This document shows, one piece after another, positions 7,258 through 16,208 of a stretch of 64,000 bases of DNA. How positions within the stretch are numbered: the first letter of the stretch is position 1; the number at the start of each line of letters is the position of its first letter. Under the pieces are notes generated by a model that was given only the letters and a program-made list of their open reading frames with translations, did not search any database and was not told where the DNA came from. The DNA is taken from assembly GCF_023898865.1 (NCBI RefSeq), contig NZ_JAGSOV010000039.1:120867-184866 (forward strand). The letters run 5' to 3'. The translations under genes and the position numbers were made by a program. This DNA is from Pseudonocardia humida (lineage in GTDB: Bacteria; Actinomycetota; Actinomycetes; Mycobacteriales; Pseudonocardiaceae).

Positions 7258-8982
7258 ATGACCGGCGGAAGACAGGAACAGCGGAGCGCACCTGCGAGGT
7301 CGGGCGGCGAGTTCGACGCGGTCGTCGTCGGCGCCGGCTTCTCCGGGCTGTACATGCTGCACCGGCTGCGCGACACGCTGGGCCTCTCGGCGCGGGTGTT
7401 CGAGGCGGCCGACGACGTCGGCGGCACGTGGTTCTGGAACCGGTACCCGGGGGCCCGGTGCGACTCGGAGAGCTACTTCTACAGCTTCTCCGACCGGCTG
7501 TCGGAGGACCTGCTCCAGGAGTGGACGTGGAGCGAGCGCTTCGCCGCCCAGCCGGAGATCCTCAACTACCTGCGCCACGTCGCCGACCGGTACGACCTGC
7601 GCAAGGACATCCAGTTCAGCACCAAGGTCGTCGCAGCGGAGTACGACGACGCGACCGGCCGGTGGACGGTCCGCACCGATGACGGCGGGCAGGTCACCGC
7701 GACGTACCTGATCACCGCGGTCGGGTGCCTGTCGACGACCAACCTGCCCGACTTCCCGGGCCGGGACAGCTTCCGCGGCGAGTCGTACCACACCGGCGTC
7801 TGGCCGCACGAGGGTGTGGACTTCACCGGCAAGCGGGTCATCGTCATCGGCACCGGGGCGACGGCCGTGCAGGCCATCCCCGAGATCGCCGAGCAGGCAG
7901 CGCACGTCTACGTGCTGCAGCGCACCGCGAACTACGACATCGCCGGCGGGAACCGGCCGATGGACGCCGAGGACGGTCGCAAGATCAAGGACAACTACCG
8001 GGAGATCTGGAAGACCACGCGGGAGACGGGCTTCGGGTTCCCGTACCACACCGCGAACCGCACCGCGTTGTCGGTCTCGGACCAGGAGCGGCAGCGGATC
8101 TTCGAAGAGGCCTGGGAGCGCGGCGGGTTCCGGCTCGGGACGACGTTCAACGACCTGCTCCTCGACGAGGAGGCGAACGAGACGGCCGCGGAGTTCCTCC
8201 GGGCCCGCATCCGGGAGCGGGTGACCGACCCGGAGATCGCCGAGCTGCTCTCGCCGCGCGACCACCCGTTCTTCACCAAGCGCCCGCCGCTGGAGAACGG
8301 TTACTACGAGACGTTCAACCGGTCCAACGTGACCCTGGTGGACCTGAAGAAGGCGCCGATCCAGGAGATCACCCCCGCCGGGGTCCGCACGGCGGACGCG
8401 GAGTACGAGGCGGACATCATCGTCTACGCCACCGGCTTCGACGCGATGACCGGAACGCTGTTCAAGCTCGGCATCCGCGGTCGCAACGGGCTCGGCCTGC
8501 AGGAGAAGTGGGAGCACGGGCCGCACAGCTACCTGGGCATCGCCACCCACGGGTTCCCGAACCTGTTCATGATCACCGGCCCGCAGAGCCCCTCGGTGCT
8601 GAGCAACATGCCGGTGTCCATCGAGCAGCACGTGGACTGGATCACCGACTGCCTGCGCCACCTGCGGGAGAGGGGCTTCGACACGATCGAGCCGATGCCC
8701 GAGGCGGAGGACGACTGGGTGGCCCACCACAACGAGGTCACCCAGATGACGCTGCTGCCGAGGGCCGACTCCTGGTGGGTCGGCGCGAACATCCCGGGCA
8801 AGCCGCGCAACCTCTACCCGTACGTCGGCGGCGTCGGCACCTACCGGCAGATCTGCGACGAGGTCGCCGCGCGCGACTACGACGGGTTCGCGATGGGCTC
8901 GGGCGGCGAGGCCACCGCCGGCGGGTTCACCGGGGTCGCGCGAGCGAAGTTCCTCGACGTCGTCTCGGCGGCGGCGTCCTGA
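7258..8982 (+). CDS. Baeyer-Villiger monooxygenase (cyclohexanone/phenylacetone monooxygenase-like)
   Basis: A 574-residue FAD- and NADPH-dependent monooxygenase that inserts oxygen next to a ketone, giving an ester or lactone. It has the FAD-binding GAGFSG near residue 25, the NADPH-binding GTGATAVQ near 198, and between them the family fingerprint FRGESYHTGVWP (172-183, FxGxxxHxxxW). Other type I motifs such as GGTWFWNRYPGARCD are intact. The ATG at 7258 follows GGAGAG by about 4 nt and homology starts soon after; the frame is open upstream but shows no homology. The next gene (62 nt downstream) is an HSL-type esterase, the usual partner that opens the ester. The ketone substrate is not predictable. 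Confidence 0.93.
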   Translation: MTGGRQEQRSAPARSGGEFDAVVVGAGFSGLYMLHRLRDTLGLSARVFEAADDVGGTWFWNRYPGARCDSESYFYSFSDRLSEDLLQEWTWSERFAAQPEILNYLRHVADRYDLRKDIQFSTKVVAAEYDDATGRWTVRTDDGGQVTATYLITAVGCLSTTNLPDFPGRDSFRGESYHTGVWPHEGVDFTGKRVIVIGTGATAVQAIPEIAEQAAHVYVLQRTANYDIAGGNRPMDAEDGRKIKDNYREIWKTTRETGFGFPYHTANRTALSVSDQERQRIFEEAWERGGFRLGTTFNDLLLDEEANETAAEFLRARIRERVTDPEIAELLSPRDHPFFTKRPPLENGYYETFNRSNVTLVDLKKAPIQEITPAGVRTADAEYEADIIVYATGFDAMTGTLFKLGIRGRNGLGLQEKWEHGPHSYLGIATHGFPNLFMITGPQSPSVLSNMPVSIEQHVDWITDCLRHLRERGFDTIEPMPEAEDDWVAHHNEVTQMTLLPRADSWWVGANIPGKPRNLYPYVGGVGTYRQICDEVAARDYDGFAMGSGGEATAGGFTGVARAKFLDVVSAAAS

Positions 8983-9044
8983 CCGGTTGACCGCTGCGCC
9001 CCGGCACGGCCGATGCCCGGCTCCTCTCACGATCGGAGAAGACG

Positions 9045-9977
9045 ATGCCCCTCCACCCCGAAGCACAGCAGTTGCTCGCCGCGCTCGATGCGGCCGGGCT
9101 GCCGCCGTTCGAGCACATGACCGTCCCGCAGGCGCGGGAAGCCGCCAAGGGTTTCATCGACCTGCAGGGCGAGCCCGAGGAGATCGCCACCGAGGACCGG
9201 ACGATCCCCGGTCCCGCCGGGGACCTCCCGGTCCGCGTCTACACGCCCGCGGGCGACGGGCCGAAGCCGGTCATCGTGTACTTCCACGGCGGCGGCTGGG
9301 TGATCGGCGACCTCGACGTCTGCGACAACCCGGTCCGCCGGATCGCCAACCGGACCGGTGCGGTCGTCGTCTCGGTCGACTACCGGCTCGCGCCCGAGCA
9401 CGTCTACCCCGCCGCCTTCGACGACAGCTTCGCCGCGACTGCCTGGGTCGCCGAGCACGCCGCCGAGCTGGGCGGCGACCCCGAGCGCGTCGCGACCTGC
9501 GGTGACAGCGCCGGTGCGAACCTGGCCGCGGCCGTGGCGATCGCCGCCCGCGACCGCCAGGGTCCCCGCCTCGCCGCGCAGCTGCTGATGTACCCGGTCA
9601 CCGACTTCAACTTCACGACCGGGTCCTACGAGCAGAACGGCGAGGGGTACCTGCTCACCAAGGGGTCCATGCAGTGGTTCTGGGCGCACTACCTGGGCGC
9701 CCAGGAACTCGGCAAGGACGCGTTCGCCTGCCCGGCCCGCGCCGACAACCTCGTCGGCCTGCCCCCGGCCTTCGTGGCCACCGCCGAGTTCGACCCGCTG
9801 CGCGACGAGGGCGAGGCCTACGCCGCGAACCTGCGCACCGCGAGCGTCGACGTCACCGCGAAGCGCTACGACGGCATGCTGCACGGATTCGCGTGGACCC
9901 TCGGCGCCACGCCCAGCGGCGCCGTCATGATCGACGACCTCGCCGCCGCCTTCCGCCGCGCGCTGGACGGTGGGTGA
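9045..9977 (+). CDS. HSL/GDXG-family alpha/beta hydrolase (esterase)
   Basis: A 310-residue carboxylesterase of the hormone-sensitive-lipase family. The oxyanion motif HGGGW is at 81-85, the nucleophile S155 is in GDSAGAN, the acid is D250 in AEFDPLRDEG and the base is H280 in MLHGF, so the triad is complete at family length. GGAGAAG lies 4 nt before the ATG. It directly follows the Baeyer-Villiger monooxygenase in the same orientation and most likely hydrolyses the ester or lactone that enzyme makes, as in other ketone-degrading monooxygenase/esterase pairs. No signal peptide is visible, so it acts in the cytoplasm. Confidence 0.92.
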   Translation: MPLHPEAQQLLAALDAAGLPPFEHMTVPQAREAAKGFIDLQGEPEEIATEDRTIPGPAGDLPVRVYTPAGDGPKPVIVYFHGGGWVIGDLDVCDNPVRRIANRTGAVVVSVDYRLAPEHVYPAAFDDSFAATAWVAEHAAELGGDPERVATCGDSAGANLAAAVAIAARDRQGPRLAAQLLMYPVTDFNFTTGSYEQNGEGYLLTKGSMQWFWAHYLGAQELGKDAFACPARADNLVGLPPAFVATAEFDPLRDEGEAYAANLRTASVDVTAKRYDGMLHGFAWTLGATPSGAVMIDDLAAAFRRALDGG

Positions 9978-10011
9978 CGGTCCGGGGGCGCGGACCGCCC
10001 GAACCCGGCCG

Positions 10012-10580
10012 TCACCAGTTCTGGCACGTGACCTTCTCGGCGGCGACCGTCCCGGCGTAGCGGTCCTCGTCGGCGAGGCACACCTCTGTGCAGAGCCGGG
10101 TTGGCAGATCACGGTCCACGCCGGTGTCGAACAGCTCCTGCGACTGCCTGGTGCGGTGCCGCTTGCCGAACACGATGACGAACATGTAGTCCTTGCCCGC
10201 CGCGTGCGGGGAGAAGAACCCGACCACCTCGTCGTCGAACGCCGCCGAGCCCGCCGCTCCCAGCCCCAGAGCGTGCGTGCCGAGATGCAGCTTGCTGGCG
10301 GGCAGGGCCGTCGAGCTGCGCGAGGCGGTAGCCGCGGTTGTCGTACCGTTCCAGGATCGACGGCAGGTGCGCGAGGTGGTAGAGGTTCACGTGCGCATCG
10401 CCCGCGTACTGCTGGGCCGTTGCGATGCGGGTGGCCTCCGCGCGGAACGTGCCCGCGCGGATGAGCTCGACCGCACCCCGCTCCGGATGATGCAGCATCG
10501 GCCAGTCCTCGCTCTGCGGGTCGGGCTCGCCCGACTCCGGTGGCTCGTTGCCCGGGCGGTAGCGAAGGTCCAGCGGCCGC
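10012..10580 (-). pseudogene. Frameshifted SagB/ThcOx-type nitroreductase domain protein
   Basis: Two adjacent minus-strand frames join into one nitroreductase-like domain. The upstream frame reads ATRIATAQQYAGDAHVN then ILERYDNRGYRLAQLDG. After a shift near 10290-10300 the next frame reads SKLHLGTHALGLGAAG, FDDEVVGFFSPHAAGK and MFVIVFGKR, ending at 10012. The order and motifs match the C-terminal half of SagB-type FMN oxidoreductases, but the frame is broken (a 2-nt loss or 1-nt gain) and no convincing N-terminus exists. It is part of a decayed stretch between the esterase and the MFS transporter. A sequencing error at the junction is possible. Confidence 0.5.
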
Positions 10581-10863
10581 CGGTAGGAACTCGGAGAGCG
10601 CGTGGGCGTCTGTGGCGTCGAACCTCTCCGAACCGGAGGGGCAACCCCGACTGTGGGCACCTCAGCCTTCGCTGACCTCGCGATCAGGTGGATCCGGCCG
10701 AAGTGCGGTGCCGCGTCACCGCCAGAGCGACCAGCAGCCACACCACCGCTACCAGGTAGCCCAGGGCAGCGGCGTGGCCGACCGCCAACAGGGCCTTCTC
10801 CGTCTCGGCGGCGAACTCGGTCCCGGGCGAGAACAGCTCGACCACCGGCACGTACAGGCCGTT

Positions 10864-11094
10864 GGGAGCCTCGTCGATGACCGGGCGCAGTTGCTTGCGG
10901 TAGACGGTCTCGGTGACCGCGGAGCCGCCGGCGTGGCCGATGAGGCGGGCGATCTGCTCGACCGCAGCCGCGCCGGCGGAGGGAGCGGCGCGTCGGTGTG
11001 CGGGCTGCCGGTGAGGGTCGATGTGGCTCCAGGTCAGGGCGCGGAGTGCTTCGGTGCGGGCGCCGGTGAGCAGCGACAGCAGGACGTAAGCGCC
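10864..11094 (-). pseudogene. Tyrosine recombinase (integrase) remnant
   Basis: Within an open minus-strand frame, VLLSLLTGARTEALRALTW carries the first catalytic Arg region of phage-type integrases, and about 20 residues later IARLIGHAGG and ETVYRKQLRPVI give the C-terminal segment with the nucleophilic Tyr. The central catalytic part that normally separates these pieces (roughly 80-100 residues including HxxR) is missing, so the enzyme is dead. The frame continues into a hydrophobic tail of unknown origin (to 10684). This is direct evidence that the region once carried an integrative element. Bases 10581-10863 show nothing else convincing. Confidence 0.6.
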
Positions 11095-11599
11095 CATGGA
11101 CGATGACGTGATTCGTCGCCGGGGCTCCGGCGGGACTCGGCGCATCGACCACGACATGGTCACGCGCGGAGCCACGTGACGGCCACGTGGCTTCACCGTG
11201 GGTAGGACGTTGTCCGCAGCCCGGCGGGCCAGGGACGCCGCGGGTGACAAGGACGTCATGGTGCTGGGTGCGCACGTCGCCGGGGAGCTGATCCCGGTCG
11301 GGACACCCGTCGCCGGGACGGTGACCCACCTCCGTTACCGCGTCCCGAAGCCCTGAGGTCGCAGCCGTCGCTTGCCGGCCGCACGGAGCGTGAACAGGCC
11401 ACCGAGAGGTTCGCGTGCTCGCATCGGTCCGACGCGGAGAACGGGAGCCGGCGTTCCCACAGGGCGGAAACCGCCGACTCCCGGTGGTCGCCCGGAGAGG
11501 GCACCCACAACATGGACGAACTCGACAGTGCCACCGGCCCGACGCCGAGGAGCAGCTGTTCGATCCGGCGAGGTCGGCGGATCTCGGCGAGGAGGGCTC
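11095..11599. other. Non-coding or decayed spacer before the MFS gene
   Basis: About 500 bp between the integrase remnant and the MFS transporter. The + strand frame of the transporter stays open through part of it, but the sequence has no homology or codon signature I recognise. The only functional element seen is the Shine-Dalgarno GGAGG just before 11600. It may hold the promoter of the transporter-oxygenase genes. Confidence 0.4.
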
Positions 11600-13093
11600 A
11601 TGGCGACCGGGAGCTTCGAGGGTGACACCGCACGTGACGGACAGCTGATCGACGCAGGGCGGCAGGGCGCTCCGGTGGCGCCGTACCGCGCGCTGTGGGC
11701 GGTGCTGCTGCTGGGGTGGGTGGTCAGCTACGCCGACCGCACCCTGACCGGCCCGGTGATCGCCTGGATGATCCAGAACAAGGCCGGCTTCATCGGCGAC
11801 GCGGCCAACCCGGCGGCGCTGGGCGGGCTGGTCGGGTCGATGTTCTTCCTGGGCTACATGCTCACCCAGTACCCGGGCGGCCGGCTGGGCGACCGGTTCG
11901 GGCACCGGGAGATGATCATCGTCTCGCTGCTGTGGGCCGCGGTGATGACCGCGGTGTCGGGCATCGTGGCCGGGCTGGTGGTGTTCGTCGCCGCCCGCGT
12001 GCTGACCGGCCTGGGCGAGGGCGTCTTCTACTCCAACGACCGCACACTGATCATGAACCACACCCCGGTGGCCAAGCGCACCCTCGGACTCGGGGTCGTC
12101 ATCGCCGGGCTCTCGATCGGTCTGACCGTCGGCATCATCCTGACCCCGATCCTGATCAACTGGGGCACCTCGCTCGGGATGGGCGGCGAGGCGTGGCGGC
12201 TGCCGTTCTTCGCCTTCGCCGCGTTCACCCTCGTCGTGGTCGCGCTCGCCTTCACGTTCTTCCGGGCCAAGCTCGGCGGGGCGATGCGGCTGGTGCCGCC
12301 GTTCCTGCGGCTGGTCGCGTTCTCCGCGCCCACGTTCGTGGTGATCGTGGCGCTGTTCCTGCTCGCCGAGACGCTGCGCTGGCCGGAGTGGCAGACCGCG
12401 ATCGTGGCCGGGGTGATCGCGCTGGTCTACATCGCGATCATCGTGCGTAGCGTGCAGCGGACCGGCCGCGGCGGAGTGCTGCTCAACCGCAACATCTGGC
12501 TGGTCTACATCGCCTACATCGCGATCCTGTGGAACCTGTGGTTCTTCAGCTTCTGGTCGGTGCAGATCGTCAGGGAGGCGGCGGACAGCAGCCTGGTCGC
12601 CGCCGCGCTGACCGCGGCGTTCAATGCCGGAGCCGGCATCCTCGGCTTTCCGGCCGGTGGTTGGCTCGCCGACTGGGCGGTCCGCACCGGACGCAGCCGC
12701 AAGGCACTGGCGCTGATCTGCACGGCCGTCTACTCGGTGCTGGTGCTGATCTTCGGCTGGAGCATCTCCGGTGGCGAGACGCCGTCGCTGGGCCTGCTCG
12801 GGCTGCTGCTGTTCAGCTCGGGGCTGTTCTTCAACGCCCTGCAGCCGATCGTGCAGGGCATGACCGGCGACATGGTCCCGGCGAGCGAGCGGGGGTCGGC
12901 CTTCGGGATGCTCAACCTGGTCTCCGAGATCGGCGCGGTGGCCAGCCCGGTGGTCAGCGGCGTGCTGCGCGACGCCACCGGCAGCTGGGCACCCGGGGTC
13001 TACGTCGCCGCCGGAATCATGATCCTTTCCTTCTTCCTCTACCTCATGGTCCGGGAGGCCCCGGCCCAGCACGAGGACCCGGTACCGGGCTGA
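11600..13093 (+). CDS. MFS transporter
   Basis: A 497-residue inner-membrane transporter with about 12 hydrophobic segments. The loop between TM2 and TM3 has the MFS signature GGRLGDRFGHRE, and TM1 begins after a hydrophilic N-terminus of about 30 residues with YADRTLTGP, as in anion/aromatic-acid symporters. The ATG at 11600 is preceded by GGAGGG; the frame is open further upstream but non-homologous. It is 43 nt before a VanA-type oxygenase and 1.3 kb before its reductase, in the same direction, so it probably imports (or exports) the oxygenase substrate, likely an aromatic or related carboxylate. Substrate identity is inference from context. Confidence 0.88.
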   Translation: MATGSFEGDTARDGQLIDAGRQGAPVAPYRALWAVLLLGWVVSYADRTLTGPVIAWMIQNKAGFIGDAANPAALGGLVGSMFFLGYMLTQYPGGRLGDRFGHREMIIVSLLWAAVMTAVSGIVAGLVVFVAARVLTGLGEGVFYSNDRTLIMNHTPVAKRTLGLGVVIAGLSIGLTVGIILTPILINWGTSLGMGGEAWRLPFFAFAAFTLVVVALAFTFFRAKLGGAMRLVPPFLRLVAFSAPTFVVIVALFLLAETLRWPEWQTAIVAGVIALVYIAIIVRSVQRTGRGGVLLNRNIWLVYIAYIAILWNLWFFSFWSVQIVREAADSSLVAAALTAAFNAGAGILGFPAGGWLADWAVRTGRSRKALALICTAVYSVLVLIFGWSISGGETPSLGLLGLLLFSSGLFFNALQPIVQGMTGDMVPASERGSAFGMLNLVSEIGAVASPVVSGVLRDATGSWAPGVYVAAGIMILSFFLYLMVREAPAQHEDPVPG

Positions 13094-13136
13094 CCCCGCG
13101 ACGCTCGACCGCAGGACGCACGACGAGGAGACCCGC

Positions 13137-14390
13137 ATGACGCGACCCGAGCAGTCCACCGCGCACGCCTCGTTCCGGCACTTCCCGCTGAACGCCTGGT
13201 ATGCCGCGGCGTGGGACCACGAGGTGGGCCGCAACCTGGTGTCCAAGACCGTCGCCAACCGGCCGATCGTCTTCTACCGCACCACCGCCGGGCGCGCGGT
13301 CGCACTGGCCGATGCCTGCTGGCACCGGCTGGCGCCGCTGTCGATGGGCAAGCTGCGCGGCGACGACGAGATCATGTGCGGCTACCACGGCATCTGCTAC
13401 GACGCCGACGGCCGGGCCACCTTCATGCCGGCCCAGGACACCATCAACCCCAGCGCGACCGTGCACTCCTACCCGGTGGTCGAGCGCCATCGCTACGTGT
13501 GGGTGTGGCCGGGCGACCCCGCGCTCGCCGATCCGGGCCTGGTGCCCGACCTGTACTGGAACGATCACCCGGACTGGGCGGGGGACGGCAGGACCATCCA
13601 CGTCAACTGCGGCTACCAGCTGATCGTGGACAACCTGATGGACCTGACCCACGAGCAGTTCGTGCACGGGTCGAGCATCGGGCACGATTCGCTGTCGGAG
13701 TCCGACTTCGAGGTCACCCACTCCGACCGGACGGTGACCGTCACCAAGTGGATGATCGGCATCGACCCGCCGCCGTTCTGGAAGCGCAACCTGCAGGACC
13801 GCTTCCCCGACTACGAGGGCCCGGTCGACCGCTGGCAGATCATCCGCTACACGGCCCCGGCCACGATCGCCATCGACGTGGGCGTGGCCAAGGCCGGCAC
13901 CGGCGCCCCGGACGGTGACCGCAGGCAGGGCGTCACCGGCACCGTGATCAACACGATGACCCCGGAGACCGACCGCACCTGCTTCTACCTGTGGGCGTTC
14001 GCCCGGGACTGGTGCCTGGACAAGCAGGTGATCACCACCCGGCTGCGCGAGGGCGTGTCGGGGGTGTTCTTCGAGGACGAGGTGATGCTGGAGGCCCAGC
14101 AGCGCGGCATCGAGGCCAACCCCGGCTACGACTTCTACAACCTCAACATCGACGCCGGCAGCATGTGGACCCGGCGCATCGTGCAACGGATGATCTCCGC
14201 TGAGACCGGGGCGGACGCGTCGGCCCCCACCCACGCGGCCGCCGACGCCGCGGTCGCCATGGGCGCGGTGACCAACGCGGCCAACGAGCCCCGCTCGGAC
14301 AACGGCGGCGGTCAGGGGGCCGAGGTGGCCGGCGGGGTCGCCCGGCACCGCGCGGAACCGGCCGCCGGCCTCATGGGCCGCGGGCTCTGA
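13137..14390 (+). CDS. Rieske non-heme iron oxygenase, VanA/dicamba-demethylase type
   Basis: The 417-residue oxygenase component of a two-component system. The N-terminal Rieske domain binds [2Fe-2S] through C61 and H63 (CWHR) and C81 and H84 (CGYHG). The mononuclear iron site lies in DNLMDLTHEQFVH (H172, H177, with a bridging Asp nearby). The length and single-subunit layout match vanillate O-demethylase-like enzymes, which demethylate methoxy-aromatics or hydroxylate related acids. The C-terminal 60 residues are Ala/Gly-rich and likely disordered. GAGGAG precedes the ATG. The electron-donating reductase follows 16 nt downstream. Demethylation is a family-level guess; the substrate is unknown. 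Confidence 0.92.
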   Translation: MTRPEQSTAHASFRHFPLNAWYAAAWDHEVGRNLVSKTVANRPIVFYRTTAGRAVALADACWHRLAPLSMGKLRGDDEIMCGYHGICYDADGRATFMPAQDTINPSATVHSYPVVERHRYVWVWPGDPALADPGLVPDLYWNDHPDWAGDGRTIHVNCGYQLIVDNLMDLTHEQFVHGSSIGHDSLSESDFEVTHSDRTVTVTKWMIGIDPPPFWKRNLQDRFPDYEGPVDRWQIIRYTAPATIAIDVGVAKAGTGAPDGDRRQGVTGTVINTMTPETDRTCFYLWAFARDWCLDKQVITTRLREGVSGVFFEDEVMLEAQQRGIEANPGYDFYNLNIDAGSMWTRRIVQRMISAETGADASAPTHAAADAAVAMGAVTNAANEPRSDNGGGQGAEVAGGVARHRAEPAAGLMGRGL

Positions 14391-14406
14391 ACAGCGGGGA
14401 CCGGGG

Positions 14407-15417
14407 ATGGGAGCGACGAGCCACAAGCGCTGGGGCAAGGCCCGGGTGCTGGACGTCTGCGAGGTCGCCCGGCACGTCCGGCAGGTCGTGCTCGAGCCCG
14501 AGCAGCTGGAGGCGCCCGCGCCGCCGGGCAGCCACATCGACATCGGTGTCTACGTCAACGGCCGGGCCGACGTGCGGTCCTACTCCGTCGTCGGCATGGG
14601 GGCCTACGGCAGCGAGCTGATCCTGGGCGTGCAGCTGGCCAGGCAGAGCCGCGGCGGCTCGGCGTACATGCACGCGCTGCGCCGGGGCCAGGAGGTGTCG
14701 ATCACCCAGCCGCTGCAGAACTTCCCGCTCACCTACGGCCGGCCCGGCTACGTGCTGGCCGCCGGCGGCATCGGGATCACCGCGCTGGTCGCGATGGGCA
14801 AGGCGCTCAAGGCCAGGAAGGCGGACTACCGGTTCGTCTACGGCGCCCGCTCGCGGGACCTGATGGCGTTCGTCGACGAGCTGGCCGTCGAGCACGGCGA
14901 CCGGATGGAGCTGCGCATCGACGACGAGGGCAGCTCGCTGGACGTCGCCGAGCTGGTGGAGGCGGTGCCCGCCGGTGGCGAGCTCTACGTCTGCGGCCCC
15001 ACCCCGATGCTCGACGCGGTCAAGGCGGGCTGGGCCAAGGCCGGTCGGCGCCCCGCCGAGCTGCGGTTCGAGACCTTCGGCAGCAGCGGCCGGTTCGCCC
15101 CGGAGGCGTTCCGGGTGCGGATCCCCCGGCTGGGCCTGGAGACCACGGTGCCGCACGACGTGTCCATGCTGGAGGCCCTACAAGCGTGCGGCGCGGACAT
15201 GATGTACGACTGCCGTCGCGGCGAGTGCGGGCTGTGCCAGGTGAAGGTCGTCGAGGTGCAGGGCGTGATCGACCACCGCGACGTGTTCCTCAGCGACGCC
15301 CAGCACGAGGCCGGCGACCGGCTGCAGAGCTGCGTGTCGAGGGTGGTGAGCCCGCGCACCGGCGGGCTGCCGGGCGCGGACGGTCAGCAGGCCGCGGTGA
15401 GCATCGACGTGCCCTGA
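14407..15417 (+). CDS. VanB/PDR-type ferredoxin reductase component
   Basis: A 336-residue reductase that passes electrons from NAD(P)H to the Rieske oxygenase upstream. The N-terminal FNR-like flavin domain has RSYSVVG (58-64). The nucleotide-binding domain has GGIGITAL (120-127) and YVCGPTPML (194-202). The C-terminal plant-type [2Fe-2S] domain carries C269, C274, C277 and C309 (DCRRGECGLC...SC). This is the complete phthalate dioxygenase reductase/VanB architecture at usual length. It lies 16 nt after the oxygenase and is surely co-transcribed. About 100 bp of apparently non-coding sequence follows before a decayed gene. Confidence 0.93.
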   Translation: MGATSHKRWGKARVLDVCEVARHVRQVVLEPEQLEAPAPPGSHIDIGVYVNGRADVRSYSVVGMGAYGSELILGVQLARQSRGGSAYMHALRRGQEVSITQPLQNFPLTYGRPGYVLAAGGIGITALVAMGKALKARKADYRFVYGARSRDLMAFVDELAVEHGDRMELRIDDEGSSLDVAELVEAVPAGGELYVCGPTPMLDAVKAGWAKAGRRPAELRFETFGSSGRFAPEAFRVRIPRLGLETTVPHDVSMLEALQACGADMMYDCRRGECGLCQVKVVEVQGVIDHRDVFLSDAQHEAGDRLQSCVSRVVSPRTGGLPGADGQQAAVSIDVP

Positions 15418-15522
15418 CCGGGACGGGCCGCCCTGCAGGCGTTCTGGAAGCGACACCCGACTGTCCCCCCAACAATCGACAGGAGCCGTCGCTGACCTGC
15501 GGCCATGGACGGGGAACCGGCG

Positions 15523-16160
15523 ACATGACCAGGCCCGTTCCCACCCACCGGGCAGGCCTGCTGGAGCTGTTGCTCGAGATGGTCCGGATGGAGTTCCGGG
15601 TCGAGGTGTTCCGCCCGGATCCCGACGACCCGGTGTTCACCGCGGGTCGGTGTCGGGTGTCGGTTCGCCGCCGCCGACTGGACTATGGCCGCGTCGGGCT
15701 CTGTCCGATCCATCAGATGGCATGGAAGGGGGCGGGCAAGCCCGATCTGGAGCAGTGGATGCCCTCGCAGGGACACGGGACAACGCAACACCGTTGGCTT
15801 CCCGCCCTGCCTGGTCGAGGGTTGCAACCGGGCTTGTGGTCTCGTCGGGCTCTGCGCCCGCCACCGCGGCTTCTGGGCCAAGGCGGGCCGACCGGACGCT
15901 GCCGGGTGGGCGGCCGGGGTGACCTACGTTCCGTCCCAGCGCGGGGAGGCTCCCTGCGGTTTTTCGTCGGCTGCGAACGCAACGCCGACGTCAAGGCAGG
16001 CTTCTGCTCGGGTCACCACGCCCGCTGGAAGCAGGCGGGCATGCCCGAGGACTGGTTCTCCGGCACGGTCGTCGGGCTGTCGACACCGGGTGCGCAGCGC
16101 ACGTTGGACCCGGCCGATGCCTTCATCGCGGCGATCGAGCGGCTCGCGCCCGCTGGCTGA
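15523..16160 (+). pseudogene. Frameshifted protein with three CxxxC..C..H..W repeats (recombinase N-terminus-like)
   Basis: The N-terminal and C-terminal parts share one frame and the middle another, so a whole protein of about 212 residues needs two compensating shifts (near 15780-15790 and at a TTTTT run near 15960). Joined, they show three similar units of about 36 residues: GLCPIHQMAWKGAGKPD, then CLVEGCNRA with GLCARHRGFWAKAGRPD, then VGCERN with GFCSGHHARWKQAGMPE. Each has the pattern C-x4-C..G[LF]C-x2-H-x3-W-x3-G-x-P, the first lacking one Cys. Such zinc-knuckle-like repeats occur at the N-terminus of some actinobacterial tyrosine recombinases; no catalytic domain follows. The restoring indels could be sequencing errors. 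Confidence 0.45.
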
Positions 16161-16208
16161 GCGAACCTCCCGGAACGGGGACGGCCCGCTGACGCGCACG
16201 GTGCCGGT

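Noticed and set aside
10109..13258. A 1049-codon minus-strand frame across the MFS and oxygenase genes
   Set aside because: Mostly a shadow of the + strand MFS and Rieske genes; only its last part (10300-10560) belongs to the nitroreductase pseudogene.
15418..15522. A gene between the VanB-type reductase and the zinc-knuckle remnant
   Set aside because: About 100 bp with no start/ribosome-site combination and no similarity.
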